Shown piece after piece: positions 36,601 to 44,207 of a stretch of DNA of 64,000 bases (positions are counted from its first letter, which is position 1; each line of letters opens with the position of its first letter). A program made the translations under genes and the position numbers. The stretch lies in assembly GCA_937872175.1 (NCBI GenBank), contig CALMPI010000052.1, positions 27,534-91,533 of the forward strand. Direction: 5' to 3'. Under the pieces are notes generated by a model. That model was given only the letters and a program-made list of their open reading frames with translations. It was not told the DNA's origin and searched no databases. This DNA is from an uncultured Flavobacteriales bacterium (GTDB lineage Bacteria; Bacteroidota; Bacteroidia; Flavobacteriales_F; PHOS-HE28).

Positions 36601-38913
36601 ACCTTCACCACGGGCGATGCGGTGTACTGCCTCATGACCTCCAACCTGCCGGGCGTTACCGGTTCCCCGGCCACCTCGAACACGGTGACCATGACGGTCT
36701 CCGCACCGCCGTGCACCGCGCCCACCGCCACCGCCACACCGACATGCGCGGGATCCCAGTTCAACGTGGGCGTGAACCTCACCAGCATGGGCAGCGCCAC
36801 CAGCATCGCCATCCAGGTGGACAACGACGCGGGCGGCCCGAACGGCTACACCACGGTGCAGACGGTGACGGGCACCGGCAACTATGGACCCTTCGGTCCT
36901 TATGCCAGTGGCCAGGCGGTGAACGTGCGGTTGGTGCACAACATCGATACGGGGTGCAACCTCAACCTGAACAACGTGGTGGCTACGTGCAATGGACCGG
37001 GGTCCGGGTGCGTGTATTCGAGCACCGCACCAACGAACATCCTGGACCTGGCAACGGTGTCCAACAGCATCACGGTGCCGTCGCTCGGAGGCCAGGTGAT
37101 CACCGACCTCAATGTGTTCGTGAATATCACGCACACGTATATCGGCGACCTGCTCCTTTCGCTTCAAAGCCCCATGGGCACCACCATAGCGCTCATCAGC
37201 AATGGCGTGTGCGGCAGCGCCCAGAACATGACCGTGGAGTTCGACCAGCAGGCCGCATCCCCGATCGGCACAAGCTGCCCGTTGACCAACCTTTTCTGCA
37301 TTCCGGCCGTGTCCCTGGCAGGGTTCAATGGGCAGGTCGTGGAGGGAACCTGGACCTTGAGCGTCCAGGACGCGGCCAATGGGGACATAGGCACCCTTAA
37401 CAGCTGGTGCCTGATCCCGCAACTGACATCACCGCCATGCACCGCGCCTACCGCCACCGCCACACCGACATGCGCTGGCTCGCAGTTCAACGTGAACGTG
37501 GACCTCACGAGCATGGGCAATGCCACCAGCATCGCCATCCAGGTGGACAATGATGCGGGTGGGCCCAATGGCTACGCCACCGTGCAGACGGTGACGGGCA
37601 CCGGCAACTACGGCCCCTTCGGTCCCTATTCCAGCGGCCAGGCGGTGAACGTGCGGCTCGTGCACAACAGCGATGCGGGCTGCAACCTGGACCTGAACAA
37701 CGTGGTGGCCACCTGCGGACCCGGTGCGAACTGCGCATACTCCAGCACCACCACCACGAACATTCTGGACAATACCACGGTGAGCAACACCATCACGGTC
37801 CCCGCCCTCGGAGGCCAGGTGATCACCGACCTGAACGTGTATGTGAACCTGACCCACACCTACACGAGCGACCTGCGCCTTACGCTGCTCAGTCCTGGCG
37901 GAGTGAGTGTGCCACTGATCAATACCGGCGTATGCAGCTCGTCCGACGACATGACCGTGGAGTTCGATCAACAGGCGGCATCCGCCATCGGTATTGTGTG
38001 TCCCATGGCCAATATCTACGCCATCCCATCGGCTTCGCTTGATGCCTACAATGGTCAGCTGATGGAGGGCATGTGGACCTTGAGCATCCAGGACATGGCC
38101 ACACAGGATCAAGGTGTGCTCAATAGCTGGTGCCTGATCCCAACGCTGGCTGCCGGCGGCGTACAGGTCGCGGCCAAGGTGATGCTGCAAGGGCCCTATG
38201 ACGCCACCACCGGCCTGATGAGCGATGCCTTGCGCAGCGCTTCCCTGTTGCCGAGCACGGAACCGTACTCGGCCATGGGCCATACGTACACCGGTTCGCC
38301 GGGTGCGGGTGGAACGGTGGCGGCGAGCGTGTTCACGACCACGGGCAACAACGCCATCGTGGACTGGGTGGTGCTCGAACTCCGGAACGCCGCCTCACCG
38401 GCCATCGTGGCCGCCAGTTGTGCGGCCCTCGTCCAGCGTGACGGGGACATCGTTGCCTTGGACGGCACCTCGCCCGTGAGCATGGCGGCCGCTCCAGGCC
38501 AGTACCACATCGCCGTGCGCCACCGCAATCATCTGGGCGTGATGACCAACGGCGTGATCGCTCTTTCGAGCACCCCGACGATCACGATCGACCTCTCCCA
38601 GGTCGGTTTGAGCATGTACGGCACGAACGCGCGCAAGAGCATCAGCGGCACCTTCCCCACGCAGGCGCTCTGGGCCGGCGACGTCACCTTCAACGGCCAG
38701 ATCAAATACGCCGGTGGTGGCAACGACCGCGACCCCATCCTGGTGCGCATCGGCGGCCTGGTGCCCACGGCCACAGTGAACGGCTACTACCCTGAAGATG
38801 TGAACCTCAACGGCCAGGTGAAGTACGCCGGCAGCGCCAACGACCGCGATCCCATCCTGGTGAACATCGGCGGCACGGTGCCCACGGCGGTGCGGAACGC
38901 TCAGTTGCCGTAA
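33661..38913 (+). CDS. Secreted M43 (pappalysin-like) zinc metalloprotease with GEVED, PKD, P-domains and dockerin-like C-terminal module
   Basis: 1750 residues with a signal peptide (FIAITVLATMMCTTGPAGA). The N-terminal M43-type catalytic domain has VPVVFHIM, zinc motif HEMGHAFNLLH (His241) and the family-typical DKVCDTPP after it. Downstream, by nucleotide: PKD-like (34720-34990), GEVED (35220-35460), Ig-like (35470-35730), PKD (35740-35970), GEVED (36090-36425), Ig-like (36440-36710), then two copies of a CTAPTATATP beta domain plus proprotein-convertase P-domain (36715-37434 and 37437-38150), and the shared module (from about 38161). It should degrade extracellular protein. The tandem P-domain unit is a recent ~720-bp duplication. 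Confidence 0.9.
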   Translation: MRPIIIRPTFIAITVLATMMCTTGPAGAQPMPVRQDPSRREQCGFDHQHDRLMLTDRAYRDRVNDFDGSAARAPRIDDRDINTYKVPVVFHIMDDGNVEMDLTDDQVRAAIRELNKSFRKVAGSFYDGAGVDMGIEFALAVRDPQGNCTTGITRTDLSWSADFVAYGIQYYNTQGMTEAEMMGYAAWDPTQYYNIYLVRQIDGGAGPAAFTDPATAHGSPTDGMVIQPPAVTGAVSRVFTHEMGHAFNLLHTYNGSSGTTCPANADCTVDGDKVCDTPPHYQVGPCTGTNSCTGGSIAAVQSNFMNNALMCDWTMFTAGQRTRAQLALTTLRASYLAANGNMSLVPPGAPQLDFSSSATLLCGTGQTVTFEDLSTCLPNTFLDDAAFPGITFGWSLSNGINTYTSSARRPTFTLGSTGTYNMTLTVTTSLGTYTRTENGVVVVANAPLAGCTPPTSQNIGNFAHTVNNVTFNTINNSTNLVANAGYTDYACTNTTMLIAGGTYPMSVSIRSSVGLSETVNGYIDYNNNGVFEDPSERVITGSTTTNAVINANVTIPGGVVTNTLLRMRIYGEAVELTADERNCASPTYIGDIEDYGVYIASNLAAVSIAASPGTTITYGTNVTFTPTPVNGGSSPVYTWYRNGVPVGNGATYQSNNLLPGETIQCEMASNLAGVIASPALSNTLTMTVTGPPVSDFTSTLPRKFCSGGTVTYTDASLLSPTSWAWTFPGGTPSSSTAQNPVVTYNTPGTYSVTLTATNASGPGTTMTKTGYITVFTAPAAACTHTRTGSPNTIGIVNVTLNTINNSTTHGGPAMNDYTCSEITVLQASTPYAISVQTPTAQDQWLRVYIDYNNNGLFTDAGELVFAPADGHGTISGTITTPASPLQNTLLRMRVISDYYDYVTPGPCTNVGYGESEDYGIYFTTSAPVASVSIAASPGSSVPSGTMVTFTPTPVNGGSTPTYQWFRNNAQVGTGATYQSNTFTTGDAVYCLMTSNLPGVTGSPATSNTVTMTVSAPPCTAPTATATPTCAGSQFNVGVNLTSMGSATSIAIQVDNDAGGPNGYTTVQTVTGTGNYGPFGPYASGQAVNVRLVHNIDTGCNLNLNNVVATCNGPGSGCVYSSTAPTNILDLATVSNSITVPSLGGQVITDLNVFVNITHTYIGDLLLSLQSPMGTTIALISNGVCGSAQNMTVEFDQQAASPIGTSCPLTNLFCIPAVSLAGFNGQVVEGTWTLSVQDAANGDIGTLNSWCLIPQLTSPPCTAPTATATPTCAGSQFNVNVDLTSMGNATSIAIQVDNDAGGPNGYATVQTVTGTGNYGPFGPYSSGQAVNVRLVHNSDAGCNLDLNNVVATCGPGANCAYSSTTTTNILDNTTVSNTITVPALGGQVITDLNVYVNLTHTYTSDLRLTLLSPGGVSVPLINTGVCSSSDDMTVEFDQQAASAIGIVCPMANIYAIPSASLDAYNGQLMEGMWTLSIQDMATQDQGVLNSWCLIPTLAAGGVQVAAKVMLQGPYDATTGLMSDALRSASLLPSTEPYSAMGHTYTGSPGAGGTVAASVFTTTGNNAIVDWVVLELRNAASPAIVAASCAALVQRDGDIVALDGTSPVSMAAAPGQYHIAVRHRNHLGVMTNGVIALSSTPTITIDLSQVGLSMYGTNARKSISGTFPTQALWAGDVTFNGQIKYAGGGNDRDPILVRIGGLVPTATVNGYYPEDVNLNGQVKYAGSANDRDPILVNIGGTVPTAVRNAQLP
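36715..38150 (+). repeat. Tandem ~720-bp duplication of beta domain plus P-domain
   Basis: The second unit (37437-38150) repeats the first (36715-37434): both start CTAPTATATPTCAGSQFNV and end with LNSWCLIP. DNA similarity is high at the start of the units and lower in the P-domains. Confidence 0.75.
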
Positions 38914-38932
38914 GGCCCGCCGCCTCGTGCGA

Positions 38933-38963
38933 CGCCCGGGACGCCGAACAGGTGTTCCGGGCG
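38933..38963 (+). terminator. Hairpin terminator, second copy of a duplicated gene end
   Basis: The stem CGCCCGGGAC / GTTCCGGGCG, lengthened by GCGA / TTGC with a G-T pair, lies 20 bp after the stop at 38913. The ~50 bp after the stop match those after 33160 almost base for base. Confidence 0.5.
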
Positions 38964-39062
38964 TTGCGCGTTCGTTCGCCACAGGTCCGGTCCGCTTTCG
39001 TGATGGCCTCGATCCCGGTCAGGGCGCACCGATCCCCTTCGTACTCCATTCGGCATCCACTT

Positions 39063-39094
39063 TTTGGAACCGATCATGGCGCTGCCTACCTTTT
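39063..39094 (+). promoter_or_regulatory. Bacteroidota-type promoter (TTTG-N20-TACCTTTT)
   Basis: TTTG at 39063-39066 and TACCTTTT at 39087-39094 are 20 bp apart, matching the -33/-7 layout known for Bacteroidota housekeeping promoters, with one mismatch in the -7 box. The ATG at 39117 follows 22 bp later. Confidence 0.55.
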
Positions 39095-39116
39095 CCTGTC
39101 CCAAACCCCATGACCC

Positions 39117-40124
39117 ATGGAACGAACCCTGACCCTCTTCTTGATGACCGCCTTGTTCGGGAGCGTGCATGCGCAGACCCTGGACAACGCGAACGCGGCG
39201 CCCACCGCCGGCTTTACGGCGGTGATGAACAACTCCACCTACGCGGCCCCGGGCAACTCCGGTCCGATGCAGACCTGGACCTTCAGCACGCTGACCCCGA
39301 CGAACAGTTTCTCCATCGACCATGTGACGCCGGCCTCCACGGGCTACCTGAGCAGTTTCCCCGCCGCGACGGTGGCCACCAGCGATCCCAGCGGCGTGTT
39401 CGGCTTCTTTCAGTACACGGCACAGGGCGGCTTCCTGCAGGGCTATCACTCCACCACGGCCAACGTGACCATCCCGTACCAGAACGCGGAGCAGATCATG
39501 AAGTTCCCGTGCAGCTTCAACACCACCTGGACCGACAACTTCAGCTCCTCGTTCACCACCAGCGGCATCCCCGCCAACCGCACGGGCACCAGCACCGGGA
39601 TCGCGGACGGCTACGGCACCCTGGTGATGCCCTACGGCACCGTATCCAATGTGCTGCGCGTGAAGGTGAACCAGGACTACGAGGATGACCTGGGCGCGTT
39701 CGGCGTCCTGGACTACCAGGCAGAGACCTACCAATGGTGGAAACCAGGCACGCCGGTCGCCCTTCTGATCGTCAGCACGTTGACCGTGACGAGCAACGGC
39801 GTTCCCAATACCCAGCAGTTCATGCAGTGGCTGGATGGAGGGCAGGTGGGCCTGGACGAGGGCGATGCCCCCTCCATCGGCATCGACCTGTTCCCGAACC
39901 CCGCCAGCGGCCGCACGACCCTTCGCTTCGGAAGCGTGGGTGGCCCGGTGCAGCTCCGCCTCTTCGACCACACGGGCCGCGTGGTGATGGAGCAGGGCCT
40001 GCAGGCCGGCATGGGCATCACCGACCACGACCTCGACCTCGGCGGGCTTCCCGCCGGGTTCTACCAGGTGCAGCTCACCGCGCAGGACGGCTCCACAGGC
40101 GTCAAGCGGCTGGTGGTGGAGTGA
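39117..40124 (+). CDS. Secreted protein with canonical T9SS type A sorting domain
   Basis: 335 residues with a signal peptide (LTLFLMTALFGSVHAQ). The mature part (about 20-255) is beta-rich and of no family I recognise. The C-terminal ~80 residues are a typical type A domain: IDLFPNPASGRTTLRF, LRLFDHTGRVV, LPAGFYQVQL and a final KRLVVE. It should be exported by Sec, moved across the outer membrane by T9SS and attached or released on cleavage of the domain. A clear promoter precedes it and a hairpin follows, so it is probably monocistronic. Confidence 0.85.
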   Translation: MERTLTLFLMTALFGSVHAQTLDNANAAPTAGFTAVMNNSTYAAPGNSGPMQTWTFSTLTPTNSFSIDHVTPASTGYLSSFPAATVATSDPSGVFGFFQYTAQGGFLQGYHSTTANVTIPYQNAEQIMKFPCSFNTTWTDNFSSSFTTSGIPANRTGTSTGIADGYGTLVMPYGTVSNVLRVKVNQDYEDDLGAFGVLDYQAETYQWWKPGTPVALLIVSTLTVTSNGVPNTQQFMQWLDGGQVGLDEGDAPSIGIDLFPNPASGRTTLRFGSVGGPVQLRLFDHTGRVVMEQGLQAGMGITDHDLDLGGLPAGFYQVQLTAQDGSTGVKRLVVE

Positions 40125-40149
40125 CCGCAGGACCGCGACACGGACCGAT

Positions 40150-40176
40150 GGACGGCCGCCTTTCGGGCGGCCGTCC
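40150..40176 (+). terminator. Hairpin terminator
   Basis: GACGGCCGCC / GGCGGCCGTC with a TTTCG loop forms a perfect 10-bp stem, extended by one G-C pair, 25 bp after the stop at 40124. Confidence 0.65.
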
Positions 40177-40235
40177 GCGTTCCGGCGAACACTCCGCCCT
40201 GCCGCACCGTTGTTCTCACCGCAACTCCCTTCCCG

Positions 40236-40466
40236 ATGGCCAAGCGCAGTTCCTCCGCCTTCCGCATCCACAGCTACCACACCTCCTTCGCGCCCGCCCC
40301 GCAGCGCTTCAGCGTGGTGGTGAAGTACGCCGAGGACGGTGACCCGCGCGAGGGCGAGGTGCAGGTGGACGGCCCCTTGGAGTTCATGGCCGTGCTGCAG
40401 CTATTGCAGATGGGCCCCACCGTGTACCATCCCGACGAGAAGCGCATCAGCAACCTGGCGGCTTGA
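40236..40466 (+). CDS. Small conserved-looking protein of unknown function
   Basis: 76 residues, basic at the N-terminus (MAKRSSSAFRIHSYH), with no signal peptide or membrane segment, so probably cytoplasmic. The central part alternates hydrophobic residues as in a beta sheet (RFSVVVKYAED, GEVQVDGPLEFMAVLQLL). Codon use agrees with its neighbours, and a terminator ends the gene before it, supporting a real gene. I do not recognise a family. Confidence 0.55.
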   Translation: MAKRSSSAFRIHSYHTSFAPAPQRFSVVVKYAEDGDPREGEVQVDGPLEFMAVLQLLQMGPTVYHPDEKRISNLAA

Positions 40467-40654
40467 GGGCCCCGTTCAGAACGGGTTCCCGATCGACCTG
40501 GAGATGAAGCGCAGGTGAAGCCCATGAGGCCTGCCCCGTGGGTCATCAACACCCGATCAGCCGGTTATCAACAGCCCGCACCACGGCGCACGGGCCCGGA
40601 TAGCTTCGTGGCCCTTTTGCCGGAGGCCCATGCCCCGGCCCGTCCCCGAAGCGC

Positions 40655-41989
40655 ATGCGGCGCCCGCTCCTCCCCGCCCTGGCCGCCCTGGTCGTCGTCC
40701 CTGCCCTGCGCGCGCAAACGCCCTGCACCGACTGGCGCATGATCGTGGACGCCGACGGCGCGGGGCACGAGATCACCTGGGAGGTGCTGGACGCGGCCAG
40801 CGGCCTGCCCGTGGCCTCCGGCGGACCTTACATGAACAATTCCTCCAACGTGCAGCTGGTGTGCCTGCCGCTGAACGCTGCCTACCGCCTGGTGGTGCAC
40901 GACAGCGGCGGCGACGGCATCTGCCCGGGCGGCTACGCGCTGGAGGACCCCTCCGGCGAGCGCGTGATCGACAACATGGGCAACGGCTGCACCTACGGCG
41001 CCCTCAGCGCGTTGAGCAACAACCTGGGCTTCACCAACCCCATCGGGCCGGACCGGATGCTGAACAGCGAGCCGCAGAGCGCCTCCTGTTCGCGCCTCAA
41101 CTACCTGAGCAACGACTTCTTCATCGCCACGCCGAACCCTGCGGTGAACGCGGCGAACGGCGACGGCTATCAGTTCTGGATCTTCGACCCCAACGGCACC
41201 TACAGCCGGCGTGTGTTACAGAGCGGCGTGGTGTACAACGGCTGGGCGGATGCGGACCCGAACGATGCGTGCTACCTGCGCTTCGCCTGGTTCCAGACCA
41301 ACCCGGTGCCGTTCAACGTGCTCCTCAACATCGCCGTGCGCACCCGCATCAACGGGGTGTTCGGCGAGTTCGGGCCCGTGTGCCAGGCCATGGTGCTGCC
41401 CGCCGCCCCGGCCTGCCAGTCCACCCGGTTGGTGGACCATCCGCAGCATCCGGACCTCAGCTGCGGGGTGACGCGCAGTTTCGGCGGCACCGACCAGTTG
41501 CACGCGATCTCCCTGGCCGGCGCCACGGACTACCGCTTCCGCTTCGTCACCGACGGTGGAGGCTTCGTGCGGCAGATCGTGAGCGGCGGCGCCACCATCA
41601 CCCTCAACTGGACCACCCTGCCGTTGAGCGATGGCGCCTACTACGACGTGTCGGTGCAGCCCAGCTTCGATGGCGGGGCCACCTGGTGCCCCTTCGGCCC
41701 GGTGTGCACGGTGCTGATCGACAACAGCCCGGCGGCCGCGCCGCGCGCCCTCCCGGCCAACGCGGCCGAGGCCCCGCGCGTGCGCACCACGGCGGACGGC
41801 GTGGAGCTGTTCCTCTCCGCGGCCTGCAGCTGGCGCGTGCTGGATGTGCAGGGCCGCGTGCTGGCCACCGGGCGCAGCGATGGTGGCGGCTGGCAGGAGA
41901 TCGCCCTTCGCGGGGCCGCCCCGGGTGTGCACCTGCTCCAGTTCGCCGGACCGGATGGCCCGCAGAGCCTGCGCTTCCTGCTTCCGTAA
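40655..41989 (+). CDS. Secreted protein with degenerate T9SS-like C-terminus
   Basis: 444 residues with a signal peptide (LLPALAALVVVPALRAQ). The mature chain is beta-rich with cysteines. GGDGICPGGYALEDPSGE resembles the glycine/aspartate-rich motif often seen in exported Bacteroidota proteins. The last ~65 residues (WRVLDVQGRVLATGRSDGG, then IALRGAAPGVHLLQFAG) keep the late beta-strands of a type A sorting domain but lack the usual PNP entry motif. No enzymatic motif is visible. The gene ends 59 bp before the next one and both are probably co-transcribed. Confidence 0.72.
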   Translation: MRRPLLPALAALVVVPALRAQTPCTDWRMIVDADGAGHEITWEVLDAASGLPVASGGPYMNNSSNVQLVCLPLNAAYRLVVHDSGGDGICPGGYALEDPSGERVIDNMGNGCTYGALSALSNNLGFTNPIGPDRMLNSEPQSASCSRLNYLSNDFFIATPNPAVNAANGDGYQFWIFDPNGTYSRRVLQSGVVYNGWADADPNDACYLRFAWFQTNPVPFNVLLNIAVRTRINGVFGEFGPVCQAMVLPAAPACQSTRLVDHPQHPDLSCGVTRSFGGTDQLHAISLAGATDYRFRFVTDGGGFVRQIVSGGATITLNWTTLPLSDGAYYDVSVQPSFDGGATWCPFGPVCTVLIDNSPAAAPRALPANAAEAPRVRTTADGVELFLSAACSWRVLDVQGRVLATGRSDGGGWQEIALRGAAPGVHLLQFAGPDGPQSLRFLLP

Positions 41990-42048
41990 GGCGCCCGTGC
42001 GCCCTCTGCGTGGCGGTCGTTACCTTCCCGCCACCAAACCCGCTGCGC

Positions 42049-44148
42049 ATGAACCGGACCTTGACCCTCTTCGGCCTGCTCATCCCCCTGGCCGCCTCGG
42101 CCGCACAAGGTGGACCCGATACCTACGGCTACATCTGGAAGGACAGCAACGAACCCGGCGGTCCGGTGTTCAACTGGATCGACATCACCGGTGTCGGCTT
42201 CCAGGTGACCGGGCTGGCGGACGACAACGTGGTGGGCCCCTTCGCCATGTTCACCAACATGCCCTTCTACTGGTACGACCGCAAGGACGTGTGGATCGGC
42301 AGCAACGGCTACATCGCCTTCAACAGCACCAACATCGCCTCGCCCTTTCCCACCATCCCCCAGGCGGGCGGGGCCAACGACTACATCGCCGGCCTCACCG
42401 CCGACCTCACCTTCACCGGCGCCGGCAACCCGGGCCAGTGCTGGGTGTACGACACGCCGGACACCACCATCTTCTCCTGGGTGAACGTGCCCTTCTGGAG
42501 CGCCACCCCGCCCACCTGGACCGGCAGCAACACCTTCCAGATCATCCTCAACAAGCTCGACAGCACCATCACGGTGCAGATCCTGGAGCAGACCGGCCTC
42601 ACGCAGAACAACGACCTGCTGCTGGGCATCGAGTGCATCAGCGGCGACATCGGCCTGCAGCACAGCGCCGACGTGTATCCCGTGGGCAACTATGCCATCC
42701 GCTACTACGCGCCGCAGGTGCCCCTGCTGGCCATCACCGACGGGGCGGTGCGCTTCGTGGGCGCCGACGGCAGCCGCGGGGTGAGCCTGCAGCGCAATGG
42801 TCCCGCCCACCCGCTGGTGATGCAGGTGCGCAACACCGGCAACCAGCCGCTCACCAACGTCACCGCCCAGGCCCAGGTGTTCACGCCCAACAACCAGCTC
42901 GCCGTGAGCGATCAGGTGACCATCACCAGCCTGACCCCGGGCGCCGACAGCCTGATCACCTTCCCCATCGCCTTCGCACCCAGCACCAACGGCACCCATC
43001 GTTACGTGGGCACCATCAGCGGGATCCCGAACGAGCTCGTCACCACCAACAACACCCGCACCCAGGAACTGGCCGTGTACGACACCACGCTGGCGGTGCA
43101 GCAGGTGCGCTGGAACGGGGGCACCGATGACGGCATCGGCATCGGATGGAACGGCGGCAACGGCGGTGTGGGCGTGTATCTGGACCGACCGCCCTTCAGC
43201 CCCTGCTACGTGACGGGCTACACCGTGCGACTGGTCACCAACCTCACCCCGGTGGGCATGTACCTGAAGGTCTTCGCCGACGACGGCCCCAATGGCGGGC
43301 CCGGCACGCGCATCGACTCCATCTACGTGCAGCCCGCCAACGCGGTGGCCGGCGACCAGGTGCACGCGGTGGGCACCCCCTTCCTCTGGGACCAGGGCGG
43401 CCTCTATGTGCAGTGGTACATGGGCGGCAACAACATCAACATCGCGCAGGACATCGCCCCGCCCTTCAGCCTGCACACCTACGAGGTGCTGGACAACGTG
43501 TGGGCCGAGTACCGCGACCGCGAGACCACCGACTTCCACCTCGGCCTGCGCGTGGAGCAGCTGCCGGTGTACGACGTGGGCTGCAGCGGCTTCTTCGGCG
43601 TGGTGGACGGCCAGGTGGTGACGCAGCCCACCATCGTGCGCACCTGGGTGAGGAACAGCGGCAACCAGGCCGCCAGCGGCTTCCCCGTGAACTACCAGTT
43701 CGCCGCCGAGCCCGTGGTGACGCAGACCTTCCCCAGCACCCTGCAGCCCGGCGACTCGCTGCTCTTCACCTTCACCCAACCGCTGCTGCCCACCACCACG
43801 CAGACCGGCAGCCTGTGCGCATGGAGCGACTGGACGAGCGACATCACCACGGGCAACGACACGGTGTGCGTGAACCTTGACGTGATCGCCGGCATCGCCG
43901 AGCAGGCCTACGCCCTGTTGGAGGTGCGGCCCAATCCGGCGAGCGACCGGGTGACCCTGAGCGGCTTCGGCCATGGCGGCGCCACGGTGGACCTGGTGGA
44001 CCTGAGCGGTGCGCTCGTGCGTCGCTGGACCCTGACCGCGGGGGACAACGCCACCCTCGCGCTCGACGGCGTTGCGCCGGGCACCTATCTCTATCAGCTC
44101 ACCGCATCGGACCGGATCTTCACCGGCAAGCTGGTGGTCCACCGCTAG
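42049..44148 (+). CDS. Secreted protein with canonical T9SS type A sorting domain
   Basis: 699 residues from the ATG at 42049 (the open frame upstream overlaps the preceding gene and is not coding). Signal peptide LTLFGLLIPLAASAAQ. The first ~210 residues (IGSNGYIAFNSTNIASPFPTI, then WTGSNTFQIILNKLDSTITV) form a NIDO-like or beta-sandwich region. CARDB-like segments (VMQVRNTGNQPLTNVTAQ and RNSGNQAASGFPVNY) follow. The C-terminal ~75 residues are a type A domain: LLEVRPNPASDRVTL, VDLVDLSGALVRRW, VAPGTYLYQL, KLVVHR. Export through T9SS to the cell surface is expected; the substrate is unknown. A strong terminator follows. Confidence 0.82.
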   Translation: MNRTLTLFGLLIPLAASAAQGGPDTYGYIWKDSNEPGGPVFNWIDITGVGFQVTGLADDNVVGPFAMFTNMPFYWYDRKDVWIGSNGYIAFNSTNIASPFPTIPQAGGANDYIAGLTADLTFTGAGNPGQCWVYDTPDTTIFSWVNVPFWSATPPTWTGSNTFQIILNKLDSTITVQILEQTGLTQNNDLLLGIECISGDIGLQHSADVYPVGNYAIRYYAPQVPLLAITDGAVRFVGADGSRGVSLQRNGPAHPLVMQVRNTGNQPLTNVTAQAQVFTPNNQLAVSDQVTITSLTPGADSLITFPIAFAPSTNGTHRYVGTISGIPNELVTTNNTRTQELAVYDTTLAVQQVRWNGGTDDGIGIGWNGGNGGVGVYLDRPPFSPCYVTGYTVRLVTNLTPVGMYLKVFADDGPNGGPGTRIDSIYVQPANAVAGDQVHAVGTPFLWDQGGLYVQWYMGGNNINIAQDIAPPFSLHTYEVLDNVWAEYRDRETTDFHLGLRVEQLPVYDVGCSGFFGVVDGQVVTQPTIVRTWVRNSGNQAASGFPVNYQFAAEPVVTQTFPSTLQPGDSLLFTFTQPLLPTTTQTGSLCAWSDWTSDITTGNDTVCVNLDVIAGIAEQAYALLEVRPNPASDRVTLSGFGHGGATVDLVDLSGALVRRWTLTAGDNATLALDGVAPGTYLYQLTASDRIFTGKLVVHR

Positions 44149-44161
44149 CGCGGGTCATCCC

Positions 44162-44169
44162 TACCTTTG
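44162..44169 (+). promoter_or_regulatory. Perfect -7 box (TACCTTTG) upstream of the OmpH-like gene
   Basis: TACCTTTG matches TAnnTTTG exactly and lies 38 bp before the ATG at 44208. No -33 TTTG is visible. The predicted transcription start would fall inside the terminator hairpin at 44171, so only one of the two may function as drawn. Confidence 0.35.
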
Positions 44170-44170
44170 G

Positions 44171-44199
44171 AGCGCCCCGGCATCGGGGCGCTCTTTTTT
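44171..44199 (+). terminator. Rho-independent terminator
   Basis: AGCGCCCCG / CGGGGCGCT forms a perfect 9-bp stem with a 4-nt loop and is followed by a T-tract (CTTTTTT). It lies 22 bp after the stop at 44148 and is the best terminator in the window. Confidence 0.8.
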
Positions 44200-44207
44200 C
44201 GCATCGC

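Noticed and set aside
40630..42048. Plus-strand frame upstream of 42049 as part of that protein
   Set aside because: The region encodes the separate secreted protein at 40655 in another frame, and the signal peptide begins at the ATG at 42049.
41641..44142. 833-codon minus-strand frame opposite the T9SS protein at 42049
   Set aside because: Shadow frame of GC-rich DNA; the plus-strand protein has signal peptide and sorting domain.
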